A stretch of 64,000 bases of DNA from Limnohabitans sp. Jir72. Lineage in GTDB: Bacteria; Pseudomonadota; Gammaproteobacteria; Burkholderiales; Burkholderiaceae_C. Under the pieces are notes generated by a model that was not told where the DNA came from, ran no database searches, and saw only the letters and a list, made by a program, of their open reading frames with translations. Both the position numbers and the translations under genes were made by a program. How positions within the stretch are numbered: position 1 is the first letter of the stretch; each line of letters opens with the position of its first letter. The DNA lies in contig NZ_NESC01000005.1 of assembly GCF_003063575.1 (NCBI RefSeq), positions 124,001 to 188,000 of the forward strand. The letters run 5' to 3'. This document shows positions 8,479 to 20,385 of this stretch, piece after piece.

Positions 8479-9002
8479 GACTGGCGCCCCCGTCGGATGA
8501 ACAGGCCCAGCGCGCGACCCGCAATCGCCGTCGACAAGACGGGCAGCCAAATGGTGTACCACCACTGCGGAATGCCAATGCCCGGCGAGGTCTCGCCAAA
8601 GCGGAAGTCGTCCCACACCACACGGGCGCTGAGCACGGCGATCAGGGCAAACAGGGCGAACACCATGATCGCGCCAAAACGGGCCAAGGCACGTTGGCGT
8701 TTTTCAGAGCCGCTGTCGGCAAAGTACTCGATGCGGATCTGTCGATTGCGTGCCACCGATGCGGAGCCCGCCACCAGCGCCAGCACGATCATGAGGAAAA
8801 CCGAGAACTCTTCGGTCCAGGCAAAGGACTGGTCAGTGAAATAGCGGACCAGCACGTTGGCAAAGGTGATCAGGGACAGCAAGCCCATCACGATCACGGT
8901 GAGCCAATCTTCAATTTGGAGAGGAACGAGCGTTTTTTCGTCCGCGTCCTCGGACAGGACATCCGCTGCTGCAGCGTTGTCGACTTCTTGGGTTTTTGAC
9001 AT
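8475..9002 (-). CDS. dctQ: TRAP transporter small permease, DctQ
   Basis: 175 residues with four predicted membrane helices. After a short acidic N-terminus comes the DctQ core, with FANVLVRYF, SFAWTEEFSVFLM and RNRQIRIEYF, then GETSPGIGIPQWWYT. It pairs with DctM in the inner membrane. The chosen ATG at 9000-9002 has no good Shine-Dalgarno sequence, so an upstream start (a frame stays open to 9242) cannot be excluded, but residues before MSKTQ show no family similarity. Confidence 0.87.
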   Translation of the reverse strand: MSKTQEVDNAAAADVLSEDADEKTLVPLQIEDWLTVIVMGLLSLITFANVLVRYFTDQSFAWTEEFSVFLMIVLALVAGSASVARNRQIRIEYFADSGSEKRQRALARFGAIMVFALFALIAVLSARVVWDDFRFGETSPGIGIPQWWYTIWLPVLSTAIAGRALGLFIRRGRQS

Positions 9003-9097
9003 GGGAGGAATGCGAAATATGACGGGGCACTTTACCACCGTCATTTGCGGCCTTCTGTCTCGCCCATGTCGGCATGTGCGGACCTTGTGCACCCATG

Positions 9098-9132
9098 AAA
9101 AAAGCCCGCAGGGCGCAAGCGCTGCGGGCTTT
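9098..9132 (-). terminator. Rho-independent terminator after amtB
   Basis: On the minus strand AAAGCCCGCA (9123-9132) and TGCGGGCTTT (9101-9110) pair perfectly and run into a T tract ending near 9098. It begins 39 bp after the amtB stop codon and also insulates the divergent-side dctQ promoter region. Confidence 0.88.
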
Positions 9133-9171
9133 GGGGCGGTGACGGGTGTCACCGCTTGAGAGGCCTCGGGA

Positions 9172-10698
9172 TCAACCGTGGTAAGCGGACTCACCGTGCG
9201 AGGAGATGTCCAGACCTTCGCGCTCTTCTTCTTCCGAGACACGCAGACCGATGGTCAAGTCAACGATCTTGTAAGCAGCGACCGACACCACACCAGACCA
9301 GACAATGGTCACGAGCACGGCCTTGGCCTGGATCCACACTTGTGCAGCGATGGAGTAGGCATCCGCAGTCACCATGCTCACCGTGACCCAGTCGCCCACG
9401 GCGCTGGGGCCGCCCAAGGCTGGCGAGTTGAACACGCCAGTCAGCAAGGCACCCAGGATACCGCCAACGCCATGCACACCGAACACGTCCAGCGAGTCGT
9501 CAGCGCCCAGCAGTTTCTTCAGGCCGTTGACACCCCACAGGCAGGCGAAACCAGCGATGAAACCGATGATCACGCCACCACCGATACCGACGTTGCCGGC
9601 TGCGGGTGTGATGGCCACCAAGCCAGCCACGGCACCAGAAGCGGCGCCCAGCATAGAAGCTTTGCCACGCATCAGGGCTTCACCCAGGCACCAAGCGATC
9701 ACGGCAGCTGCAGTGGCCAGCATGGTGTTGATGAAGGCCAAGGCAGCGAAACCGTTGGCTTCCAGCGCAGAGCCTGCGTTGAAACCGAACCAGCCCACCC
9801 ACAGCAATGCGGCACCGACCATGGTCAATGTCAGGCTGTGAGGCGCCATGGCTTCACGGCCGTAACCCACGCGTTTGCCGATCATGAAGGCACCGACCAA
9901 GCCAGCCACAGCGGCGTTGATGTGCACCACGGTACCGCCGGCGAAGTCCAGCGCGCCCCACTGCCACAGCAAGCCAGCTTTGGAAGTCATTTCGTCCACA
10001 ACTTCTTTGGAAGCGTAAGCGTCAGGACCCATCCAGAACCAGACCATGTGAGCGATCGGCAGGTAGCTGAAGGTGAACCACAGCACCATGAAAGCCAGCA
10101 CAGCGGTGAACTTCACACGCTCGGCAAAGGCACCCACGATCAAGGCGCAAGTGATGCCTGCAAACGTGGCCTGGAAGGCAGCGAACACGACTTCAGGAAT
10201 GTAGACGCCCTTCGAGAAGGTGGCGGCATTCGCGAAAGTGCCTGCGGCGTTGTCCCAGATGCCCTTCATGAACAGGCGATCAAACCCGCCGATGTAGGCA
10301 TTGCCTTCGGTGAACGCCAGGCTGTAGCCATAGATGAACCACAGCACCAAGATCAGCGAGAAGGTGACCATGACTTGCATGAGGACGGACAACATGTTCT
10401 TGCTGCGGACCAGGCCGCCGTAGAACAAAGCCAGGCCAGGCACAGCCATCATCAATACCAGCAAAGTGGACAACATCATCCAGCCGGTGTCGCCCTTGTT
10501 GGGCACAGGTGCGGGTGCGGCTTCTGCAGGTGCGGCGGCCTCAGCGGCAGCAGCCGGTGCGGGTGCGGCCGCTTTGGCATCTGCTGCGGGTGCAGTGACT
10601 GCCGCAGGTGCGGTCTGGGCCATGGCCACAGAGCCAGCGCCCAACAAGCCAAAGCCAAGGGACAAGCCCAGGGCCAACGAAGCGAGTAGCTTTTTCAT
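9172..10698 (-). CDS. amtB: Ammonium transporter, Amt/MEP family
   Basis: 508 residues: signal peptide (residues 1-26), an unusual Ala/Pro/Glu-rich segment (about 27-70), then the 11-helix Amt core. Recognisable are GWMMLSTLLVLMM, the pore region with DFAGGTVVHINAAVAGL (first pore His) and DVFGVHGVGGILG (second pore His). It forms a trimeric ammonium channel in the inner membrane, gated by GlnK, whose gene ends 23 bp upstream. The start MKKLLAS at 10696-10698 is chosen for the signal peptide. Expression probably comes from the sigma54 promoter upstream of the porin gene. Confidence 0.93.
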   Translation of the reverse strand: MKKLLASLALGLSLGFGLLGAGSVAMAQTAPAAVTAPAADAKAAAPAPAAAAEAAAPAEAAPAPVPNKGDTGWMMLSTLLVLMMAVPGLALFYGGLVRSKNMLSVLMQVMVTFSLILVLWFIYGYSLAFTEGNAYIGGFDRLFMKGIWDNAAGTFANAATFSKGVYIPEVVFAAFQATFAGITCALIVGAFAERVKFTAVLAFMVLWFTFSYLPIAHMVWFWMGPDAYASKEVVDEMTSKAGLLWQWGALDFAGGTVVHINAAVAGLVGAFMIGKRVGYGREAMAPHSLTLTMVGAALLWVGWFGFNAGSALEANGFAALAFINTMLATAAAVIAWCLGEALMRGKASMLGAASGAVAGLVAITPAAGNVGIGGGVIIGFIAGFACLWGVNGLKKLLGADDSLDVFGVHGVGGILGALLTGVFNSPALGGPSAVGDWVTVSMVTADAYSIAAQVWIQAKAVLVTIVWSGVVSVAAYKIVDLTIGLRVSEEEEREGLDISSHGESAYHG

Positions 10699-10721
10699 TT
10701 TTCGACTCTCTTTCTGGTCTA

Positions 10722-11838
<1,117 letters not shown>

Positions 11839-11878
11839 ATTGGACTCCGTTGAAAAGTTGTTGAGGACATCTACACCA

Positions 11879-11895
11879 AGCACAGACCGTGCCAA
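11879..11895 (-). promoter_or_regulatory. Sigma54 promoter of torF-glnK-amtB
   Basis: The minus strand reads TTGGCACGGTCTGTGCT. Compared with the RpoN consensus TGGCAC-N5-TTGC, the -24 box is complete and the -12 box has one mismatch (GTGC). Its -12 GC lies about 42 bp upstream of the porin ATG. Confidence 0.8.
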
Positions 11896-11973
11896 CACCT
11901 GGTGCGCTTGAAACTGGGGCATTCACCAGTGCGCCGCCCCTCTGTGCGTGGTTCAATCCCATTCCAACAAGAT

Positions 11974-12025
11974 GTGCACGCCACGACAGCGTGCACGCAC
12001 ACAAACCATGCACCAACATGGGGCA
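11974..12025. promoter_or_regulatory. NtrC-like enhancer and adjacent palindrome
   Basis: TGCACC-AACAT-GGGGCA at 12009-12025 matches the NtrC consensus TGCACC-N5-GGTGCA at 11 of 12 positions, about 115 bp upstream of the sigma54 promoter. A second palindrome, GTGCACGC-N7-GCGTGCAC, lies at 11974-11996. The NtrC-like site ends 10 bp before the divergent yifB ATG. Confidence 0.65.
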
Positions 12026-12035
12026 GGGAGGGGAT

Positions 12036-13568
12036 ATGAGTCTTTCTTTGGTGCACAGCCGTGCATTGGTCGGCCTGCAAGCGCCCGCAGTCACCGTCGA
12101 GGTGCATCTGGCCAATGGCCTGCCCAGTTTCACTTTGGTGGGTCTGGCCGATGTCGAAGTTAAAGAGGCCCGCGAACGCGTGCGTTCGGCCTTGCAAAAC
12201 AGTGGGCTGGAGTTCCCGCACAACAAACGCATCACCGTCAACTTGGCCCCGGCCGACCTGCCCAAGGACTCGGGAAGGCTGGATTTACCTATCGCGCTGG
12301 GCATCCTGGCGGCCAGCGGGCAGATCGATGCCCACAAACTGGCTGGCCACGAATTCGCAGGCGAGCTGTCTTTGTCGGGCGAGCTCAGGCCCATCCGTGG
12401 GGCGCTGGCCATGAGCCTGGCGCTGCGCCAGCAGCAAGTGCGCACCCGCTTGGTGCTGCCCCCGGGCAGCGCCGAAGAAGCCGCCTTGGTGCCCGATGCC
12501 GAGGTCTTTCGCGCCCAGCACCTGCTCGATGTGGTTCAGCAGTTCCTGCCGCCCTCTGCCGAACCCCCACCCGAGCCCGGCGAGGGCTGGACGCGCCTGA
12601 GCGCACAGGCGCCGTCCGAGGCACCGCAGTATGCCGACCTGGCCGATGTGAAAGGCCAGGCGGGTGTCAAACGCGTGCTGGAGATCGCAGCAGCTGGCGG
12701 TCATTCGCTGCTCATGGTCGGCCCGCCCGGCTCGGGCAAGTCGATGCTGGCGCAACGTTTTGCGGGTTTGTTGCCGCCCATGTCGGTCGAAGACGCACTG
12801 GAGGCCGCGGCTTTGGCCAGCCTGGCTGGGCGTTTTGATTTGGCGCGCTGGGCCCAAAGGCCCACCGGCCAGCCCCACCACTCGGCCAGTGCGGTGGCGC
12901 TGGTGGGCGGCGGCTCGCCACCCCGGCCAGGCGAGATTTCACTGGCGCACCACGGCGTGCTGTTTCTGGACGAATTGCCTGAATTCCCCCGTGCCGCACT
13001 CGAAGCCCTGCGCGAACCGCTGGAAACCGGCACCATCACCATCGCACGGGCTGCGCGGCGGGCCGAGTTCCCGGCGCGCTTTCAGCTGATCGCGGCCATG
13101 AACCCCTGCCCCTGCGGTTATCTGGGCAGCCTCACCCGCAGCTGCCGCTGCTCACCCGACCAGGTCAGCCGCTACCAAGGCAAGCTCAGCGGCCCGCTGC
13201 TGGACCGGATTGACCTGCACATCGAAGTGCCCAGCCTGCCTGCACAAGACCTGCTGAACGCCCCGCCCGGCGAAAGCACCGAAGCGATCGCGGCCCGCGC
13301 CCTGGCCGCTCGCCAACGCGCCTTGACCCGACAAAGCTGCGCCAACGCGGCCCTGCAAGGACAGGCCATCGACGCGCACGCCAGCCTGAGCGACCGGGCC
13401 ACCGCCTTGCTGCAAAAAGCCGCCACCCAACTGGGCTGGAGCGGCCGCAGCACCCACCGCAGTCTGAAAGTGGCCCGCACCATTGCCGACCTAGCGGGCA
13501 GCGACACGGTAGAAGCCGCGCATGTGGCCGAAGCGGTGCAATACCGGCGCGTGCTCAAGGAGCAATGA
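12036..13568 (+). CDS. comM: YifB family Mg chelatase-like AAA+ ATPase (ComM)
   Basis: 510 residues. Order: N-terminal ChlI-like domain (GLPSFTLVGLADVEVKEARERVR, residues 29-50), AAA+ domain with Walker A GPPGSGKS (229-236), HHGVLFLDELPEF Walker B, the family hallmark MNPCPCGYLG, and a C-terminal domain with GRSTHRSLKVARTIADLAG. ComM is a hexameric helicase promoting branch migration during natural transformation in related proteobacteria. GGAGGGG before the ATG at 12036 sets the start. The upstream extension overlaps the divergent regulatory region. Confidence 0.9.
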   Translation: MSLSLVHSRALVGLQAPAVTVEVHLANGLPSFTLVGLADVEVKEARERVRSALQNSGLEFPHNKRITVNLAPADLPKDSGRLDLPIALGILAASGQIDAHKLAGHEFAGELSLSGELRPIRGALAMSLALRQQQVRTRLVLPPGSAEEAALVPDAEVFRAQHLLDVVQQFLPPSAEPPPEPGEGWTRLSAQAPSEAPQYADLADVKGQAGVKRVLEIAAAGGHSLLMVGPPGSGKSMLAQRFAGLLPPMSVEDALEAAALASLAGRFDLARWAQRPTGQPHHSASAVALVGGGSPPRPGEISLAHHGVLFLDELPEFPRAALEALREPLETGTITIARAARRAEFPARFQLIAAMNPCPCGYLGSLTRSCRCSPDQVSRYQGKLSGPLLDRIDLHIEVPSLPAQDLLNAPPGESTEAIAARALAARQRALTRQSCANAALQGQAIDAHASLSDRATALLQKAATQLGWSGRSTHRSLKVARTIADLAGSDTVEAAHVAEAVQYRRVLKEQ

Positions 13569-13614
13569 ACACAGGTGACCCTTTCGGAGCCAGAAGGCTC
13601 ACCATAATGCGAGC

Positions 13615-14829
13615 ATGCTTTTTGTTCGCCGCCCTGCCCCTCGGGCTTTAGGGCCCTTCAGTTTCTGGCTGTCCTTGCCCCAACTCATCACCTGGGGCAG
13701 CGTGTTCTACACCTTCTCTTTGCTCATGACCCCGCTCGAAGCCGAGCTGGGCATGAGCCGCGCGCAATCGTCGCTGGCCTTCAGCCTGGCCTTGCTGGCC
13801 GAAGGCCTGATGGCCTATGCGGTGGGCCGCTGGATCGACGCGGGGCACGAGCGCCTGGTCATGACACTCGGTTCGATCTGGGTAGGCTTGGGCCTGATGG
13901 CCCACAGTTGGGTCACATCGGTCACTGCGTTTTATGCCGTCTGGGTATGGCTGGGCTTGGGCTTGGCGGCCACGCTTTACTCGCCTGCATTTGCCGTGGT
14001 TACCCGGCGCTTTGCGCAAGACTTTCGCCGCGCCATCATCACCCTCACATTTCTGGGGGGGCTGGCCAGTACCGTTTTCATCCCGCTGTCCAGCTGGTGG
14101 ATCGCACTGTGGGGTTGGCGTTACGCGCTGTGGGCTTTGGCGGCTTTGCAGTTGTTGGTGTGTGCGCCGCTGCATGCTTGGCTGCTGCAGGATGCAGCGC
14201 CCCAGACGCACCGGGGTGACGATCAGCCACCAGCGAAATCACCGGTGCGCGAGCATTTGCGACACGCTCCTTTTTGGCTGTTGGCGGTATTTTCATTGTT
14301 CATGATGGCCGTCACTTCAGCGTTGCCAGCACACATGATCGCTTTGCTGCAAGAGGCACAGCTGCCACCAGCCTGGGTGATCGCCATACCGGCCGCCATT
14401 GGCGTGATCCAAGTGGTGGGCCGCCTCTTGCTCTTTGTTTTTGAGCGCCATTGGGATGTGCACACCGCCAACCGCTGGATCCCCACCTTGATCCCACTGG
14501 GCCTTCTGGTCCTGTTGACGGGGGGCCTGAACCCTTTGGCTGCCTCGGTGTTTGTTGTGCTTTACGGTCTGGGTAATGGCATGAACACCATCGTCAAAGG
14601 CACAGCCATGGCGCAATACGTCAGCCGCCAGCATGTGGGCCAGCTCAATGGTTTGATGGGTGTGCCCATCGCTCTGGCCCGCGCCCTTGCCCCGTTGACC
14701 GTGGGGCTGCTGTGGTCACCCGCCAAAGGCTATGGTCTGGCTTTAGGCTGGCTGCTGCTGGCCAGCATCATGGGGACCGCTGCCTTGTGGATGGCTCAGC
14801 ATCTGGCGCTGCGAACCGCTCGGTCTTGA
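13615..14829 (+). CDS. MFS transporter
   Basis: 404 residues with about 12 membrane segments and a central cytoplasmic loop (residues about 195-212, hydrophilic with TQTHRGDDQPP-like composition). Features such as WGSVFYTFSLLMTPLEAELGMSRAQSS and GRWIDAGHERLVM (a motif-A-like loop) match the oxalate/formate-type or UhpC-like MFS branch. The substrate is unknown. It begins 46 bp after comM on the same strand with no obvious terminator between, so cotranscription is possible. Confidence 0.85.
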   Translation: MLFVRRPAPRALGPFSFWLSLPQLITWGSVFYTFSLLMTPLEAELGMSRAQSSLAFSLALLAEGLMAYAVGRWIDAGHERLVMTLGSIWVGLGLMAHSWVTSVTAFYAVWVWLGLGLAATLYSPAFAVVTRRFAQDFRRAIITLTFLGGLASTVFIPLSSWWIALWGWRYALWALAALQLLVCAPLHAWLLQDAAPQTHRGDDQPPAKSPVREHLRHAPFWLLAVFSLFMMAVTSALPAHMIALLQEAQLPPAWVIAIPAAIGVIQVVGRLLLFVFERHWDVHTANRWIPTLIPLGLLVLLTGGLNPLAASVFVVLYGLGNGMNTIVKGTAMAQYVSRQHVGQLNGLMGVPIALARALAPLTVGLLWSPAKGYGLALGWLLLASIMGTAALWMAQHLALRTARS

Positions 14830-15029
14830 TGCGTATCTGCGCACACGCGGGGTGCCGCCAGGTGAACTTTTGGTACTGCCCCATCCCATCGGCAGTGGCA
14901 CACTGCTGGATGCACGCGCACGTGGCGCTACACGCGACCGGTTATGCGCAAATCGTCATCATTGGACAAGTCAGTGCACAAAGCACCACCGCTGGGTCCG
15001 TGATTTTGAAACTGTGACAAACTCTCTTC

Positions 15030-15389
15030 ATGACTTCTTTCCCTACCTCTGGTCCTTTGCACATTGCCTGCCTGTGCGCACAGTGGTGCGTCATTTGCCG
15101 CAGCTATGAATCCTTGTTCCAGCAAATGGCCACAGAAGAGCCTGTGCATGCTTGGCACTGGATCGACATTGAGGACCACGAAGACGCTTTGCCTGGCATC
15201 GATATCGAAACCTTTCCGACAATCGTGATCCTCAACCATGAGGGCGAATTTTGCTTTGCCGGCACCGTCGAACCTCGGCCTGACATGTTGAAACGCCTGG
15301 TCCAATCTGCCCACACCGGCCACCTGCAACTGTCCGCCCGCGATGCTGCGCCTTGGACGCCTGTCAAAGCGTTATTGGGACTGGGCTGA
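15030..15389 (+). CDS. Thioredoxin-like protein
   Basis: 119 residues with a thioredoxin fold pattern: short strand LHIACLCAQ, active-site WCVIC (C20 and C23, helix start), then ETFPTIVIL with the cis-proline loop and a C-terminal helix region. The CVIC active site differs from canonical CGPC, so the redox potential may differ. There is no signal peptide, so it is likely cytosolic. The 200 bp before it contain no gene I recognise. Downstream lies a decayed metH fragment on the other strand. Confidence 0.8.
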   Translation: MTSFPTSGPLHIACLCAQWCVICRSYESLFQQMATEEPVHAWHWIDIEDHEDALPGIDIETFPTIVILNHEGEFCFAGTVEPRPDMLKRLVQSAHTGHLQLSARDAAPWTPVKALLGLG

Positions 15390-15417
15390 TCACGCAGGTC
15401 CGGTCTTCTCTGGGAGA

Positions 15418-15540
15418 GGTCCTGCACTTGGCCGTCACCCACCTTGACCACGTTGCAATACTGAGCCTTGGGGTGGGCGATTTAGAAACCGCTCACGCTG
15501 GGCGCAGGCGTCAAGGCCAAGCTCTGTAACAGAGCCCATG
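15418..15540 (-). pseudogene. Decayed duplicate of the metH 3' end
   Basis: This segment aligns without gaps to metH positions 16691-16800; I count about 19 mismatches in 110 bases over 15418-15527. In the metH frame it encodes AHPKAQYCNVVKVGDGQVQDL, against [21 protein letters not shown] in the intact gene. A TAA replaces the TAC codon just before this stretch, so it is a non-functional relic. It lies immediately after the 15552-16622 gene, about 1.15 kb from the real metH terminus. Confidence 0.85.
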
Positions 15541-15551
15541 AGTTTCATGGT

Positions 15552-16622
15552 TCAGGCCGCACGGGCCAGTGGCAAATTCAGCAACAAATTTTGCGGTTTG
15601 AGTTTGAGCAAGCCCTGCTCGTTCATCGCCAAGCCCAGATAAACCGGCTTGCCCTGCACATCGGCGCGCATGTCTTGCGGGTTGTCAAAGCGCAGCTTGA
15701 AGAGGCTGATGAGTTGTTGTTGGCGCTGAGCTGTCAGCTCAGTGCCTTGGTACAAATCATTGAGCAAAGCGGTGGCCGTGACGTCCAGACCCACATGCCA
15801 GCGCCAAGCGGGGTCGTCCACTTTTTGCACCGGCTCGATCTGCACCGCCACACCCAGAAAATGCTGTACCCAGCGGGCGAGCACCGCCGACAAGGCCTTG
15901 AGCCCTGAGCGTGAGTTGACCATTTTCAGGATCAGCCCGTGCGGTAATTCGTTCTGGATTTCGTGCGTCATGTCGAGCAAAAAGGCGTAGCGCCCCAAGC
16001 CCTCGCGCTGCGACAGGTAACGGTCTTCGTTGTCCTGGTGCAGCACCTTCACATCGACCGCCTTGAGCGGCGCGCCGCCTTCCATCAACAAGCGGCCCAT
16101 CTCACCCAAGCCACCGGTGGCTTGCAAGGTGTCGAGGGTGTCGCTGTCGCCTGACAGCACGCGCCCCTCTTGCACGGTGATGCGTTGGCGTCTGAACAGC
16201 AGCTCTGCGGCACGCCAGACCCAGGCATCGTCCACGCCGGTCAACACATTGCACACGATGGCCTGCACCACCAGATCGATGAACAAGGGCGGCAGCTGGA
16301 TGTTGCCGCTCTGAATCCAGCCCATGTAGGCCGCTTCCAGAGAACCCGCGCTTTCCACATCATCGCGAAAACGCAGAAACAGTTTGTAGTTTTCGCGGAC
16401 ATCGTCGTCCTTGAAATGTTTGTAGTCGGCTAGCGTGACCTGCTTGTTGGGTGACTCGGCCAGGGCGGCATGCAAGCGCTTTTCGGCCTTGCACGATTCG
16501 GGCACCAGCGCCATTTCGGGGCGCTGCAGCCACAGCCGCCAATAGTCTGGGCTGGCTACCAGCCAACCCCGCTCGTTGCGCGTCAGGTGTTGGTGGCCAC
16601 AAGCCGTCCAGAAGTTGCGCAT
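15552..16622 (-). CDS. Uncharacterised DUF6352-like protein
   Basis: 356 residues starting MRNFWTACGHQHLTRNERGW, which resembles the N-terminus of a Burkholderiales family that I recall as DUF6352 (assignment from memory). There is no signal peptide, membrane helix or catalytic motif I recognise; the middle contains FRDDVESAGSLEAAYMGWI and a long mixed alpha-helical region. It starts 6 bp after the metH stop, so it is almost certainly cotranscribed and may fall under the SAH riboswitch. It is followed directly by the metH relic. Confidence 0.75.
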   Translation of the reverse strand: MRNFWTACGHQHLTRNERGWLVASPDYWRLWLQRPEMALVPESCKAEKRLHAALAESPNKQVTLADYKHFKDDDVRENYKLFLRFRDDVESAGSLEAAYMGWIQSGNIQLPPLFIDLVVQAIVCNVLTGVDDAWVWRAAELLFRRQRITVQEGRVLSGDSDTLDTLQATGGLGEMGRLLMEGGAPLKAVDVKVLHQDNEDRYLSQREGLGRYAFLLDMTHEIQNELPHGLILKMVNSRSGLKALSAVLARWVQHFLGVAVQIEPVQKVDDPAWRWHVGLDVTATALLNDLYQGTELTAQRQQQLISLFKLRFDNPQDMRADVQGKPVYLGLAMNEQGLLKLKPQNLLLNLPLARAA

Positions 16623-16628
16623 GGTGTT

Positions 16629-19379
<2,751 letters not shown>

Positions 19380-19381
19380 AG

Positions 19382-19406
19382 GCTCACCTTGGGATAACAG
19401 GTGAGC
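19382..19406 (-). promoter_or_regulatory. RBS-sequestering hairpin of the SAH riboswitch (expression platform)
   Basis: On the minus strand GCTCACC (19406-19400) and GGTGAGC (19388-19382) are perfect complements around an 11-nt loop. The second arm contains the metH Shine-Dalgarno sequence AAGGTGA. The first arm shares its GCTC with the riboswitch pseudoknot strand, so the two pairings exclude each other. Confidence 0.75.
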
Positions 19407-19493
19407 GTCGTTGTGCAAAACAATCAGGAATTGAAGGCCCCAAGCCTGACCTGCTGCGCCTGAAAGGCGGCGGGCTGCAACGCTCCTTGGGAA
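19400..19493 (-). ncRNA. S-adenosylhomocysteine (SAH) riboswitch
   Basis: The minus strand reads CCCAAGGAGCGTTGCAG (19491-19475), then GTCAGGCTTGGGG and finally CAACGACGCTCACC, the conserved blocks of the SAH riboswitch in their usual order. P1 is CCCAAG with CTTGGG (19443-19438). The pseudoknot is GAGCGT (19485-19480) with ACGCTC (19408-19403). A short inner hairpin (GCCTTTCAGGC) lies between. In this family SAH binding stabilises the pseudoknot and turns the gene on. Location just before metH is the known context in Betaproteobacteria. Confidence 0.87.
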
Positions 19494-19537
19494 AGAAAGA
19501 TTTTAACCGCTGACCCGACAGCGCCTTTCAGGCCTAG

Positions 19538-20290
19538 TCAGCGCGCCTGCGCATAAGCCAGTCCGGTGTCTGTGAGCTGCCCCTGCTCGTCAAACAGGGC
19601 CGATGTGCCGCGCTTGGCGTCGTGCCAGGCAAAGCGTTCTACGCAGGGGCTGGCGTTCATCCAGGCCACGGTCTCGCGGATGAACTGGTTCACTTGCGCT
19701 TGGCTGTATTTGTCAGGTGAAGCTTTGCCTTGCGCTGCTGTTTGCGGAGCGTATTCGGTCACCCACACCGGTTTTTGATAGGCCTCGCACAGTGCCTGCA
19801 CATCGCGGATGAACTTGGCAGCATCCGCGCCTTTGTACCAGTGCAAGGTCATGAAATCGACCTTGGGCTGCCCCTGCATGAAAGCGGGCAACCAGTCGCC
19901 CCTGACGGGGTTGCCCGCCATGGCGGGTGAGCCCACGCGCGGGGCTTTGCCGACCACTTGCGGCCACAAGCGCAAAGCCTCGGGGACCGTCATGTTGGAC
20001 TGCTTGGCGTTGTCGGGTTCGTTGAAGCCCAGCACGACAGGGCCATGGATGTTCGCCTTGATCGAGCGGACCGAGAACACCATGGGCACAAACTGCGCGC
20101 TGCTGTGAACCGCGCTTTGGGGGCCCCAACTGTAGTACCAGGCCACTTGCAAGTTTTGCAACTGCTGCGCCCCCAGACCCACAGACTCGGCCAGGCCCAC
20201 GCCTTTCTTGTCCAGGCCCTGCGCCAGTGTGTTCGTGGCACCCCACGCGCCCAACACACTCCATAAAACCAGCTTGAAAAATTGAACCAT
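19538..20290 (-). CDS. Secreted glycosyl hydrolase, Glyco_hydro_cc/GH128-like
   Basis: 250 residues with a signal peptide ending at TLAQG (about residue 24). TIM-barrel landmarks of the family are present: WYYSWG, VVLGFNEPDNAKQSNM (acid/base Glu in NEPD), DFMTLHWYKGA and KPVWVTEYAP (nucleophile Glu). Fungal relatives of GH128 cleave beta-1,3-glucan; the bacterial substrate is not known here. GGAGGGG precedes the ATG at 20288-20290. The gene stands alone between metH and cynS, although all three share a strand. Confidence 0.85.
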   Translation of the reverse strand: MVQFFKLVLWSVLGAWGATNTLAQGLDKKGVGLAESVGLGAQQLQNLQVAWYYSWGPQSAVHSSAQFVPMVFSVRSIKANIHGPVVLGFNEPDNAKQSNMTVPEALRLWPQVVGKAPRVGSPAMAGNPVRGDWLPAFMQGQPKVDFMTLHWYKGADAAKFIRDVQALCEAYQKPVWVTEYAPQTAAQGKASPDKYSQAQVNQFIRETVAWMNASPCVERFAWHDAKRGTSALFDEQGQLTDTGLAYAQAR

Positions 20291-20385
20291 TTTGAACCCC
20301 TCCCATCAGCGCATTGTGGCCTAACGGGGGAGTTCTAACGATACACACGCCCCTTGCACAAAGCCAGGGGCGCAGCCGAAACAGC

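Noticed and set aside
14830-15029. Possible small gene between the MFS and thioredoxin-like genes
   Set aside because: One frame reads GLDAYLRTRGVPPGELLVLPHPIGSG, which looks protein-like, but I recognise no family and no start signal. It may be a gene remnant but cannot be supported.
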